From Protopterus annectens (lineage: Eukaryota; Chordata; Ceratodontiformes; Protopteridae): a DNA stretch of 64,000 nucleotides. Under the pieces are notes generated by a model that was not told the origin of the DNA, made no database searches, and saw only the letters and a program-made list of their open reading frames with translations. This document shows positions 22,401 to 34,519 of this stretch, piece after piece (position 1 is the first letter of the stretch; each line of letters begins with the position of its first letter). The stretch lies in NCBI RefSeq assembly GCF_019279795.1, contig NC_056743.1, positions 933,356,507-933,420,506 of the forward strand, read 5' to 3'. Both the position numbers and the translations under genes were made by a program.

Positions 22401-25118
22401 CAGGAATAAAGATTTAGCACCTTAGACTGCAACATAATATAGAAGACCATAACTGCCCAACTTACAGGGAACTCAAACTGTTAAATTAGATGGAAGTGAC
22501 ACCCACCCACAAGGGATGGCAGAAGAGTATACCTAATCTATCTAGGAGCATAACTTATTTAGGATATTAAGGACCCTCCTTGATAGGTCTCTGGTTGGCC
22601 TGAACCCCAACCTGGAACTTAAAGGGTAGAAGAAATTGAAGGACAACACAAAGACAGAGCTAAGTTGTTTAAGTCCTGGAGTACCACTGTACCAAGTAAG
22701 GCCCAACTACTAGAAAAGTGGTAAATACAGCATTTCTTATTGAAAGTGTATGTTTGAAAGCAAGTGGCTGTGATGTAGATACCACAATGGAGTGGCTTGG
22801 AGTGGACATTGACCACAGCATTCACTAGCTGGTTTAGAAGTAGTTACTTAGCTTACAACCTTGGTGAGAATTGAGTAGCTTATCCAAATAACCCAGAAGA
22901 ACTTGCTATCAAGGTGGATTACTGCCTGATGGCAAGAAGTAATACACTTGGTAAACTACTCAGAGAGTACATGGGGAGGAGTCCACTTGGGAATTGCAAG
23001 TCCCGTCCCCAAGGACCTACTGAAAAAGAAAAAGCTTCTGAATAATAATATTAAAAAAACTTGCATGGAATGAGGCATTGATCTCAATCTGCAAGAAAGA
23101 ATTGGATAAAAGATGTAATGAAGTGGCCGTATATGACAATTTCACATCTATCCTGATTACAGGGTGTTCATATAATTGCCTGCAAGAAAGATTTGCAAAG
23201 TTGGAAATACCACCTGTCAAAAGTAATCAGTAAAGTAGAGAAAAACAATACATTCAAGGTTATGTCCAGTAGCTTCTCTACAAATGCCCACTCAGAGAAG
23301 TCATGCAAAAATGATATTGTCTCTAAGGAATGGTCTATTAAATCCAATAGTCATTAGCTATAAGGGAAAGATACCTCAGAAATGTCAAACCAGGAGTGAA
23401 GTAGGATAAAGCCACCTGCCACATAAACCCATAACTCTGATTTGTTATCTGGTAAAATGATGACCAAATGTTAGGGCCTGTGTCACTTACAATGGACATG
23501 GGAAACGGCAAATGAATATGACAAAAATATTTCATAAGCAAAACTGTCACATTAAGTGGAACTCAAAGTGATTTTTTTTAAACAGGGTGAAGGGCTTAGA
23601 GTCTGGTGCTTCGACTCATGACAAATTGCAGCCTTAAGAAATGGTCCAAATGAAGAATGGTCCCATGCTTCTACATACATGTTTCCCCAAACAAGCATTC
23701 AAATCTTTATTGGAGACGACAAGAATAAGACAGCCAATTCCAAACTGCCATAGTTCTGAAAACGTTATCTAAGAAAGGTTTTTCAAGAAGTGAATTAATG
23801 GAAGGGAAGAGATAGGATATCTAGATGCCTTATGAAAAAGAGAGACTGCTCTCCGGATTCCATGTAGGTGAAGGATTCTGAGGGGAAGAAAGGAGAAATT
23901 TCACTTCTTGAAAGCTTTCCTTGTTTTCTAACAGTTCTTTAGACAGGACAGTGGGGAAGGGACTGAAACAAGACCCTTTAAACACAAAGCAGTTAATACC
24001 AGACTAGTATAAGAAATAGGATGGAAGAGTAGTGGCCAGAGGAGGAGGTTCATGTACAGCCAAAAGGGACAAGACAGGTGCATATCTGCTGCGAAACAGG
24101 AGAGGTCTTGAATTACCTGATGAAGATTACTCTCCTCTGACTGCACAGTTATTTGTCAGTAAGGCACTAAATACAATGTTTGTTGCAAAGAGATAATACC
24201 ATTGGGAGTGGTCCCAAAAATCATTAAGTAAAGTAACCTTTTGCACTGAGGGTTATCAAAGATATCCTATGGGGCCAGGTTCAAAACTGGATGAACACAA
24301 AGGTATTCATGCCCATAGCCTTCTCAAAGTTTTACCTCCCAGTGTCCTTTGAGAAAGAGAAATGGTGATGACAAAAAACTAGGTCTTGCTCCCAACAGGT
24401 ACTAGAAGGTAAGGGTACTTATTTGTGCACTTTCACTGAAAACCAAAGCAATCTGTCCAGCAGATGTCTCTGCAAAGGAGACTAGAGTGTCAAAGATACA
24501 GAAACGTTCACAGTCATGACAGACTTGTGGTGCAGACGCATCTAGAAATCTTAGGTCTGATCTCAGAATCCATCACTTTAGGACAGTCTTCCTCATATCT
24601 AGTATTACTCAAACCTTCTGTACAAAGCTTACACTGCTTTAATGGCTTCTCATAATGTCACAGCTTCCAAATGCAGTGTAGCAAAGAAGGCCTCAGGCTT
24701 CAAAAGTCTGTGAAAGATGTACTAAAATATTAGTAGTGGCAAATGTTGACACTATTGTGTTCTAGCTCTAGATAAATGGCAATCCTCATGAAGGCCCTGA
24801 ATGAACTCTGACAATTGCAGAAACACTTCAGTGGACTGTAAGCTTCTGATATTGAATGACAATTTAATATGCTGGTTACAAGAAAAATCAGAGGGCATGG
24901 TTGTAAAGACCTAGAAAAACTATTGAGGTGCACACAGCCTCCTAGCCCATAAAAAGGAGCATGAACATGGTTTAACGGTAAAATGCTAACATGAGAACAT
25001 CTGAAGAGCTATGTCAAAAGTGCACATGAAAGAATATATCAAGTGTGCATGCATTGCAGTGATAGTCTTAAGACTCTTGTTTCAGTATGAAAGAAAAAAT
25101 GAGAAAATGTTTCCTGGA
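22401..25118. other. no gene or recognisable repeat seen
   Basis: The sequence is AT-rich with only short open frames (for example 23,017-23,220, 23,928-24,146 and 24,464-24,655), none with family features. Parts may be old repeat, but I cannot name it. Confidence 0.3.
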
Positions 25119-25252
25119 ATGGTTCATAGATTAGTACTAGGCTAACTGCCCTTGTGGACCATTTTGAGTCTAGCCAGTTACCTCATGAGAGAATCAAACC
25201 CTGCACCTTGTATTTGTAAGGTAAACACCTTAACCATTATACCAACCCTCCT
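25119..25252 (-). mobile_element. tRNA-derived SINE sharing the CR1/L2 LINE 3' tail
   Basis: Read on the minus strand, the element starts GGAGGGTTGGTATAATGG, with an A box-like stretch (GGTATAATGGTTAAGG). A B box (GGTTTGATTCTC) follows about 35 bases downstream, at tRNA spacing. After a short link it runs into GGCTAGACTCAAAATGG..GGGCAGTTAGCCTAGTA..TATGAACC, the same 3' end as the resident CR1/L2-group LINE copies at 4,646, 15,893 and 45,245. A tRNA head on a LINE tail is the standard build of a SINE that borrows its partner's reverse transcriptase. It is not a working tRNA gene because the acceptor stem is absent. Confidence 0.85.
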
Positions 25253-26981
25253 GATTACTCCCTCACTGATTACTGTAAGACACATTACTGGGGGAGTTTG
25301 TTGTAAGGGAGCAATGAAATCAGGAATGAAAATGAAGGAATAAGTGGCAGGGCAAGGACAGCAATAATGAGAAAATACACGTCTGTGCAGCAGATGCTAC
25401 AGATGGCACTAGTGAACCTTGCTGCAAGATGCTGTCCTGTACCCACTCTATCGCCTTTCAATATGCTACAAAATGCCTCCTGCAAATCAATCAGCAGTGG
25501 TGGGGAAAAAAGTGGGCATGAGACAAAACAGGTGACTGTCCTCATATGGTGAGAATCCTCAGCTCTAGACAGGAAGGGAGATCTCTCAATGAGACAAGGC
25601 CTTATGAGAAAACTGAAGACTGATTCAGATCATATGTCTGTCATGGGGAGCAAACTTCTAAACCTTCTGTATCAGCACTAACATCCTTCTCTTGGTTTGT
25701 GTATGACAGATACAGTCTGCTGCAACAGAAATCATTCCAAATAGTGAGGTATCGGGGAGAAGCTTTTTATCTGTACCCTAACCACAAGGAATGAGACCAA
25801 ATAGTTAACTTCAGCAGAAAAAGAAAGAAGTTTATAACACAATAGACATCAGCATTAAAGCAGGACACTTCAAAGAAATGTCTGACCCGAGGTCTTTATA
25901 CTGACTTGTTGAATTCCTTAAGCTTGTATTTGCCTTCTTGTGGATGTTCTTGGTCTGGTGACCCTCTGCTCATTTTTCTGGGCAATGGTTACCCTTCTGT
26001 CAACTCTACCTCTAATGTGGTGAACAGCTATCCCACCTTACACTTTAAAAACAGTATAAAAGTGACAGGTGTTAGGCAAACTTGTAAAGTGATAATGTCC
26101 CTGAGGTGATACTAAATAATCAAATGATTACTTTGTGGGTTTAAGCAACTAAGTAATTTTCTTTCGGCATGACAGACACTTGTCAGAAGGAGATATGAAA
26201 AATGAAAACAGAAGAACAAGACTAAAGAATGTGGTGGCAAATGTGTTCCTCAACCTAGATACAAGAAATGGTGATGGGCTGTTGTGTGTATGTATGTTTG
26301 TTAATGTGGTCAGTTAAAAGTTTTCAAATGACAAGAGGAAAACTGCCTACTTACTAGCTGGACATACTGCAGATATTAGATATGGAGACTTTTTTCTTTT
26401 TTGAGATGCCTCCACAGTCTTTTTCAGCTATACCTGTATTCATGCCATTAGTGCAAATGGAATACATGCTTTCCACTGCAGTCCATGCCCTAACTTACAC
26501 AGCTACCCACCTATATACAGATACGTCACACATTTTCCCTTTTGGAGAGGGAGAAAAGTACACCTACTCTCCATCTGTTTTCAGGTTATCTGCAAATGGA
26601 AATGCAGTACTTGATAGATTAGAATAACAATTTTAACATGACCAGACTAGATTTAAATACAATGATTTGATGATCATAAAATGAAGTACTCGCCTATCAC
26701 AGTACTTAGAAATCTGTACATAAAGGCAATCTAACCTCAAACCTAATTGATCTAGCAATTCCAATAAAGCATTAATAAATTAATATAATGTCAATCATTT
26801 ACTGTTAAGAATTTACAAAATTATCAGAACTAGCCAGAAGAGAAGTTACCTTGTAAAGCTCTGTCCCATCACAATTCATGCCCAGAATGCTGCTACCCAA
26901 GCAAATGTAAGTTTGAGACTACATACAGTTATCTACTGCTTAGTGGAATGGGTACTAGTTTTAACATACAAAAAAACGTAC
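25253..26981. other. no gene seen
   Basis: No repeat family or coding domain is recognisable. If the exon at 26,982-27,199 is real, this would be intron on the minus strand. Frames at 25,285-25,552 on both strands and at 26,382-26,627 have no family features. Confidence 0.3.
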
Positions 26982-27199
26982 CATAGCTTCTTGCCAATGC
27001 AATGTTGTAGCCACTGGGTTTTGGTAGTTTCTGTCCAATGTTCTCTTGTTTTCTGATGATTGGCAAAATGTCCCACACATGTAGAAGGCACACTCCTCAT
27101 CCAGCAAAGCCTCCATCTGCACACGCCATGTTACGGCTTGATGGTGAAGGGGTCTCTGCTTTACTGCTTTAGATAGGAATGGTGGTGGCATGCTTCCTC
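26982..27199 (-). CDS. candidate internal exon of an unidentified host gene
   Basis: On the minus strand an acceptor (TTTCTGGCCACAG) at 27,200 and a donor (ATG|GTACGT) at 26,981 bound 218 bases. The frame starts after two bases that complete a codon and then runs for exactly 72 uninterrupted codons to the donor. The exon is therefore fully open between consensus splice sites, phase 2 in and phase 0 out. The peptide includes PPPFLSKAVKQRPLHHQ, WRVQMEALLDEECAFYMCG and LDRNYQNPVATTLHWQEAM. It is rich in charged and aromatic residues, is not repetitive, and matches no transposon domain I know. I do not recognise the protein family. It is the best host-exon candidate in the window, and the sequence around it appears free of recognisable repeats. 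Confidence 0.45.
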
Positions 27200-27634
27200 C
27201 TGTGGCCAGAAAGTTTAGAATTAGCTCTTAACAACTACATGCAATTTGTTGTACACACACATTGTAAACTTAATTTATTCCTTATGTGTTACAGTCTGAA
27301 CCTATAAATTCCACTCAACCACACCCATACAGCTTGTTTAAAATGTCTCATCTTGAAATCCTGAATAATCAATAAGTCAAAAAGTATAGTTGGACAACTG
27401 TTATGCAATTTAAGACGGATGTAGAATCAGCAGGAAGAATGTCTCCGGCTGCCCTGCTGTACATAAAAACTCTCTAGATCACATCACTTCTGAAATTTAC
27501 CATAATTGTTCAGCAGTATGCATCTATACAAGAGTTTCTTGTTCTAGCATCTGTTATTAAAGCTTCCTACACAATGCTAAGAGGTAAGTGCACAACTATA
27601 CTAACATCCATGCAGCTTCTGCTCCTGTATCCCA
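27200..27634. other. no gene seen; likely intron if the adjoining exon is real
   Basis: The sequence is AT-rich with no recognisable feature. Confidence 0.3.
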
Positions 27635-28268
27635 CCATTTTTCATCCAAGTCTAGTTCCCATGAATCCCTACACTAACAAATGTTGTACCACTGCTTCTA
27701 GCAATGTGTTCCAGTGCCTTTTCATCCACCTCGGGTATCCTTGAATCCCTACACTAACAAATGCTGTACCACTGCTTCTGGCAATGTGTTCCAGTGCCTT
27801 TTAATCCATCTCAGGTATCCATGAATCCCTACACTAACAAATGTTGTTCCACTGCTTCTGGCAATGTGTCCCAGTCCCTTTTAATCCATCTTGGATATCC
27901 TTGAATCCCTACACTAACAAATGTTGTACCACTGCTTCTGGCAATGTGTTCCAGTGCCTTTTCATCCATCTCGGGTATCCTTGAATCCCTACACTAACAA
28001 ATGTTGTACCACTGCTTCCGGTGCCTTTTCATCCATCTCGGGTATCCTTGAATCCCTACACTAACAAATGTTGTACTGCTGCTTCTAGCAATGTGTTCCA
28101 GTGCCTTTTCATCCATCTCGGGTATCCTTGAATCCCTACACTAACAAATGTTGTACCACTGCTTCTAGCAATGTGTTCCAGTGCCTTTTCATCCAACTCG
28201 GGTATCCTTGAATCCCTACACTAAAAAATGTTGTACTGCTGCTTCTGGCAATATATTCCAGTGCCCCC
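27635..28268. repeat. minisatellite, about 8 copies of an 80-base unit
   Basis: The landmark GAATCCCTACACTAACAAA recurs at 27,663, 27,743, 27,823, 27,903, 27,983, 28,050, 28,130 and 28,210, in places with a base changed. Spacing is 80 bases throughout except for one 67-base unit that lacks 13 bases. Each unit also holds CCAGTGCCTTTTCATCCA. Units differ from each other by only a few bases, so the array expanded recently or is being homogenised. The outer units fade into non-repeat sequence. No open frame spans the array. Confidence 0.93.
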
Positions 28269-28619
28269 ATAATCTCTCTGTGAAATGTTTTTTTTTTTGT
28301 GACAGTCTTGATTAATTATCTCACTACAAACAACCACCTTTGTCCTATCATCCCTCTTCAACTTCACCCTTCTTTACCTACTCCTAGATAATATAATAGA
28401 TTCAGTTTTACCTCCATTCTCTTCCAATTATCCCATATCAAGCTGCTCTGTACTCCGAGAAGATGTTTCACCCTTTTGCCATTTCAACAACAAATGCATG
28501 CCTTCTATGCAGAGTACAAAAGACGAACGATCATTTCTGAAATCTTCATCCTGAATTATATAAATCACTATCCTGTTGTGCTTTACCACTGAACTGTACT
28601 GCACTAGGAGCAGTTATGT

Positions 28620-29045
28620 CCCAGAGATCCTTTTCTTTCCAAGTCCTTCCTAGGTTCATCTCTCCAAGTCTGCAAACTGTTCCCTGATCCCATGCAGAAG
28701 TTCATTTTTTCCTATATGAAATCTTAGTGCTATCCAAGTGTTGTAACTACATGCCAGCCCAGAAATTGTCCTCCTTTCCATTACCAATGCTCTGGTCATG
28801 ACTGTATTAGCAAAAGGAAAGTTTTCTAACCCCAGCCTTATGCCCAACACACTAAGTCTGGCACTCCAATGTCTATGGACTTTTCTCTGACTCCACTTCC
28901 CCCCAACAGTAATCTGTTCTCAGACAGATGGCTTTCTGTTCAGCTCATTGTGTCCCACTCCTTACCTTTTAATTTTCTCGCTAACTTCCTGTAAGATATC
29001 AAAGGCCTTACTGAAGTTTAGAAATACCACACGCACTGGGCTCAT
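28620..29045 (-). pseudogene. CR1-type LINE reverse transcriptase remnant
   Basis: On the minus strand the stretch 29,000-29,035 reads VVFLNFSKAFDILQEV, the motif-A region of CR1-type reverse transcriptases (FLDFSKAFDTV). Further along the same strand a GGKWSQ-like patch lies near 28,905 and the frame 28,656-28,850 includes IALRFHIGKNELLHG. The latter resembles the WQLRFNIGKCEVLH-type region that follows motif C. Motifs B and C themselves cannot be read. It is a short, old, multiply broken fragment of a CR1 lineage different from the other LINE copies here. Confidence 0.5.
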
Positions 29046-29349
29046 TTAGCCGTGTGTAGCCCAGTCACTGACCAGGATGAATCTAACTAGCAATCTACAT
29101 GCATGAAATTAAAAGAGGAACAGAGCTGTTTTGATTCCTGTTTATCAATAATATACGGACATTAAACAGAATAAGGACAATTCTATGCACTGAGTTTATA
29201 ACAGGAAACAAGAAAAAATAAATAGGATAGAAAGAACGATTGTTACTACATAATAATTGAATAAGCTGTTTTGCTTAGAATTATTAGAAACTAAGACTCC
29301 ATTTACTATACTGGTAGGAGAGGAAGCAGTGTCTTTTCTCTAATGAAAG

Positions 29350-31070
29350 ACTGACTCTGAGGAAACTTCAAAGTTAGCTGGCCTCTTGGCAAGCAGAATA
29401 AACTTTAAAGATGTGCAATGGGAAGATGAGCAAGTGAAAATGTAGCTAGAGTTGTAGGGAAAGAAGCTGAACAAAACACTCCCTCTTCTTATCTGCACTT
29501 TGACTTACAAAATTACTTGCTGTATGGATGAAGTAGTAAGCCAGGTGTTAGCACCCATGCCTTTCAGAGACCTAGTAATAAGTTTAGCACACAGTGATAT
29601 ACTAGAACACCTAGGAAGGGATGCAACTAAAGCATGGATCTTAAAAGGATTTTACTGGCCAGGAATGACTGTTAAGAACTTCACTGCTGGATAGCCTTGA
29701 AAACTAGAAGACAGTCTCTCACTCATGAGTCACAAAATTCCAGCGCCAGTTATAAAGGTGCTACTTAAGCATATTGTTAGGCCACTTATAAAGTCCAGCA
29801 ATGGAGGTTTTAGTATATTTTGGAATTTGCAATCAAGTATTGTGGCCAGTCCCTACTTAATGTTAATGTTAAATTTATAGTTAGAGTTAGCCTTGTTATC
29901 TTGCAGAGCAGGGATAATTAAGGAAATACTCACCAACTAGGGGTCTCTATCTGTGCCAATGGTTTAAAATCAACCATGTAAAAACTTCAATGTACCATCC
30001 CCAGACAGATGTGCTAATAGAGGATTTTAACAGAATATTAAATTCAATGCTGAAAAAAGTTACTTAGGAAGATGGGAACACTGGGACCAGTTGATGCCTG
30101 CCATTACAAAAGTGCCACAAGCCTCAGCAGGTTTCACTCAATTTAAAGTTGTTATATGACAGGCACCCTTGTGAACAGTCAGTGAAACACAGGAGAAAGA
30201 AAAAAACATTTAAACTCCTCATAAGATCATTATACTGACTTACAAGATAGTTTGAAAGCCCTAAAGGAACATATGGAAATAGTTCAGACAACACAGCAAA
30301 GTAGGTAGAACAAAAATGAGAGACCAGGAAATTCAAAACTGAAGACCTAGTTTTGTCCCTTCTGCAGCAAATTTTTTTTGGCCAAGTCACAGGGTCCATT
30401 TGAAATAGCAGAAAAAATAAACAAAGCTCAGAACAGATATACCATTGTCAATATTTTGAAACAATGGAAATGTAGACCTTTGGGGTCAGCTAAATGATAG
30501 AACTAATAGTTCTGGTGAAGAATGAAAATTGACCTCTGTGCCTACAGTGAAGACAGATGACACATTTTATAAACCACAGAAACAAGAGATAAGGAAGTTT
30601 CTGGTAAGAAATAATGAATTCTACTCGGAACTGCCTGGTAGAATAAACCTGAATCAAGACCATACTGAGACCATTCCAGGAGAAAAGGTCAGCTTAAAAG
30701 CTTAGAGAACAGTCACAGAGAAAGGTGGTAGTAAACTCCCAGAGACAAACCAGGTTAACTGCAAATGTCTCCTAGAATATGTTGGGCATGGTGGACTTAT
30801 ATTTGGGGTATGCAATATGAATGGGGACGGTTAGGTCCAGAAAGAAAAAAAAATAGAAACCGTGAGAAACTGGCCTATTCCAAGCACTAGAAAACAAGTG
30901 AGGGCATTTACGGAGTTAGCTGGACACTACTGAAAGTTTGTACCCAATTTCTCATTAATAGTTTGCCCTCTTACAGATTTGACAAAAGGGGAGATACCTC
31001 AAAGTGCCATGTGAAAATGAACCATATCCAACATAAAAGAACACAAAAAGTGTTTATGCAAATACTATAT
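29350..31070 (+). mobile_element. Gmr1-like Ty3/gypsy LTR retroelement fossil (integrase before reverse transcriptase)
   Basis: Plus-strand patches of a Ty3/gypsy-type pol are present. The integrase zinc-binding region lies at 29,500-29,690, with the histidine pattern LAHSDILEHLG and then FYWPGM. A later integrase patch of HPQTD type lies at about 29,995-30,010. A reverse transcriptase N-terminal patch with SELPGR lies near 30,625-30,650. A patch from the reverse transcriptase/RNase H junction with KFVPNFSL lies near 30,925-30,960. Integrase lying upstream of reverse transcriptase on the same strand is the order of the Gmr1 group, unlike ordinary Ty3/gypsy. No LTRs were found. It is old and broken in many places. 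Confidence 0.65.
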
Positions 31071-31304
31071 ATAAAATTGTTGCAATAATTTTTTTTATAA
31101 ATAAACCTGTTATTTTAACTAGAATGATTTTCCTTTAAGAAAGGCAGGAAGCTTGTTGGTTAACGAAGGCAATAAATGGTGTCATAGGGATGAAATTAGC
31201 CAGTTCAGAGAGTTGTATTCCAGCCTTGATAACAGCACATTACTACAGCCAAATACAGAGATAAAAAAGGAAGGATCTGACCTGAAAATACTACTGGAAC
31301 TGGA

Positions 31305-32695
31305 TCTTTTTTTTTATTTTTTTTTTTTTAAACATCTTTATTAAACAGTACATTTTTTTAAAGTGACATGGGTGCACATACAGTAATAGAAAAACTGTGC
31401 AGTATACATAGGTTTTAACAAATTTCATCGACTCCAGCATTACGTAGAAATGGCTTTTTTGTCTACCAATAGTATTAAAGCCTTAAGTCTAAGGCAATTC
31501 AGATTCTATATCCCAATAGAAAAGAATCATGTCCTTGGTTACAATCATTTGCTCCCCCAACATTTCTGAGAAATTACTCCATAGAGAACTCGTCTCTCAA
31601 CCAATTACATTTAAAAAAGCATGTTCCCAATCACCTCTCTCATCACACCTCCAGCATTTGCTTTCTACTGGAGGAAAAAGTTAACTTGGGATATGAAATT
31701 ACCTATGCAAACACTTCCATGCAAAAATCCTAAACCTTCAGGCATTTGTTGTATACTTGTGAGCCAATGTTCTCCCACTGTTCCTTTGAAAACTGTTTTC
31801 CAGTCAGTCACTTCCCAATCCTTTCTAACCTCTTCTGATCGATTCTTGCAGTTAACATGTAATATTTTATATGCCTTACTAATTGCCCCCTTTATTAACA
31901 GCAGTGTCTGTTCCCGACTCAACTAAAATGCAACCACAGCTGCAACCACAGCTGGTCTTTCACACAGCACTTCTATATCCCTTTTCACTTTTCGTACATT
32001 CAGTCATCACACCCTGGTAGGGAAAGTGGTTTCTTACCTGCAATCCAAACACATTGGGCTTCACACTACTCCATTACTCTTCCCTCCCTAATTTAGTTAT
32101 TTGCTCCTAAACACCTTTGTCCATTTAAGTTTCAACAATAAATTCCAGCCTCCCCGTGACCATTTTCTATACTCCTGCTTGCAGTAATCCCTACTGGTAA
32201 AAACTCCTTTTATCCTTTCTCCATAGCTAGGTTTTTAGAATACTTTCTTCTTCAAATATAATATAATATTCTGTAATGTTATTGTTCTCCTTAAGGGCAT
32301 GCATCCAAAATACTTCAACTCTATCCCCACCCCGCTTCATAATCATTCCTTTAAACTTTGATTTATAACCTTCTGCTCAAGTTATATACATTACCTTAAA
32401 TGCATAGCTCTCAAGTATCTCAGCAAACTAGGTAATTCTAAACCACCTTGCTCAAGGAGGGGAATCAGCTTATCCCACTTGACTCCTGCCTTCCTCCCCT
32501 CCCAGAAAAATCCCTTCAATTATTTATCATCATCCACAGCTTTTCTGGTTGATAAAAATATGCCTGACTTGTATATAAAACTAAAGGGACTGCAAACATC
32601 TTCACAGCTTTTATCTTATTATCCATTGCAATAATTAAGAGTTTCCAGCTTCTCAATTTTTGTATTATCTTTGGTGGCATACCTATGAGTCATCA
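31305..32695 (-). mobile_element. L1-group LINE 3' end
   Basis: A T-rich run at 31,307-31,331 next to AAACATCTTTATT is the reversed A tail and polyadenylation signal. The minus strand above it encodes the C-terminal end of ORF2. The frame 31,665-31,922 includes KDWEVTDWKTVF. A CWRCDERGDWEHAF stretch just below it is the cysteine motif typical of L1 ends. The stretch 32,400-32,690 reads IIQKLRSWKL..AMDNKIKAVKMF..PLVLYTSQAYFYQPE. It closely matches the plus-strand L1 at 62,010-62,140, so both belong to one family. The copy is 5'-truncated and carries stops and frame changes. Confidence 0.8.
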
Positions 32696-34519
32696 CAGAC
32701 TCTGCCATCGTCTGTGGTTAGTGTGGTGTTTCATAGTGGGGAGTTTCATTGCCATGTGATGTATTGTTCAAACTGGCAGTATGCCCCCCCTTTACTTCAC
32801 TGTTGTGCAACTATTGATTTATACAGTCAGTATATATAATTTTAGGGGTCTGGGGGGGGGGGGGGGGGCTTGACCTCATCAGGAGGTGGAAAAAGATTTT
32901 TGGAGTTTATGGCTTTTGGCTCACAATTTTTCAGTATACAACTTGATATGAGCAGTGAGCTGACAGTGCTTTGTGTTCGTCTAGGTAAATTAAAAGTTAT
33001 GTACTCACCATGCCTAAGCATCTAGAGTGTCCATTTATATTCATCATCAATACATGGATTCAGGTCTGATCCTCAGATCCGACTTGGCCGCATACTCTAG
33101 ACTTATCCTAGTCTTGAACACTTCCTTCTACTCGTAATGCCCTAGCCCATCCCCATTATCTCAGACCGAGTTTGTTGCTATAAGGCCCCTTTACCTAGGC
33201 AGAGACAAGAATAGCTAACAGAAAAAGGAAGGGCTCAAACCTGGAACTGTAAGTTCCAAAACATAGTCCAACAGGTTTCTCCAGAAGGTTGAAGGAGGGG
33301 GATGGATGAGAGGGAAGTTGAGGAAGAATGAAAATGGGCAACACAGATGCTTAGTTATAGTGAGTACATAACTTTTTAATCTGATGTTGTCCTTTTCATT
33401 CTTCCTCAACATATGGGGGAGAGTCCCCAGCTAAGCTGACCTTGGGTAACCCTCATAGAAGGATATTCCGGAGTACTGCCAAACCAAAGGCAGTTCTGTT
33501 TCTAGATACAACACCCCATTTATAATGAGTAACAAAAGTATGAACACTGAACCATGTGGCTGCTGCACAAATATCACCAATAGATGTTCTTGACCAAAAG
33601 GCAGATGAAGCAGCTATGGATCTTGTTGAATGAGCCTTGGGTGTTTTTGGTAGGGCTATACATTGCTGAGAATAGATCCAAGAAATACCATCAGTAATAC
33701 ATTTGGCTAAAGTGACTTTAGAAACTGAGAAACCTAGTCTTTTGTTGAGAAGAAATCAAATAGTTGATCTGATTTGTTTTGTCCTGTGAAGATAAAAGTG
33801 TAATTGTGTACATCAAGGAGATGATGCATGTATTCTCCTTTACTTAAAAAATTTGTGAAAAACACTGGCAAATGAATGGATTGGTTAATGTTTGTTTTGG
33901 AGTCTACCTTAGGTAAAAAGAAAAGGCTTGTCCGTAAGGTACCCCTATCTTTATGGAAAATAATGAAAGAAGTCTGAGAAGAAAGCCTGGAGTCCAGATA
34001 TCCTCTTTGCAGTAGTAGTGGCTACTAAGAAAACTGTTTTCCACTAATAGAATTTTAGATACCCAGAGCGAATAAGAAGGAAAGCCTATTACCTGAAGGT
34101 TCAAAAGGTTTCTGAGTTAGGCCTTGTAGCACAATGGTCAGATTCCAGGGAGGTGAAGGATCCTTTATTGGTGTTTTGAGAAGAAAAATGCCTTTTAGGA
34201 AAGCTTTGCATAATTTGAAAGAAGCTAAAGACTAGATTTTTTTCCTCCGGTGTGAAAATTAGAGATAGCTGCTAACTGTAGCTTAATCATGGAAAAAACT
34301 AGCTCCTTCTTTAAAAAGAATTGCTAAGTACTGCAGAAACTGGAGCAGAAAAATGATCAACCTTATTTTTCAAGGCCCAAACAGAGAATTTCTTCCACTT
34401 GCTCTTATGAACTTTCTTAGCAGAGTCTTTTTGCAAAGCTAAAATAATGGTATGTACAGGGGAAGAAAGCCTGGGCTTTCTAACCATTACTTAAAGTAAA
34501 GAAACCATGCAGTTAGTCT

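Noticed and set aside
25190-25252. tRNA gene on the minus strand
   Set aside because: The A and B boxes are present, but the acceptor stem does not close and the sequence runs directly into a LINE-type tail. It is a SINE head.
27635-28268. Regular repeats resembling a CRISPR array
   Set aside because: Units are 80 bases repeated end to end without unique spacers, and the context is eukaryotic. This is a minisatellite.
31153-31344. Short plus-strand frame after the Gmr1-like fossil
   Set aside because: No match to later parts of Ty3/gypsy pol could be made, and it ends in a T-rich run that belongs to the L1 tail.
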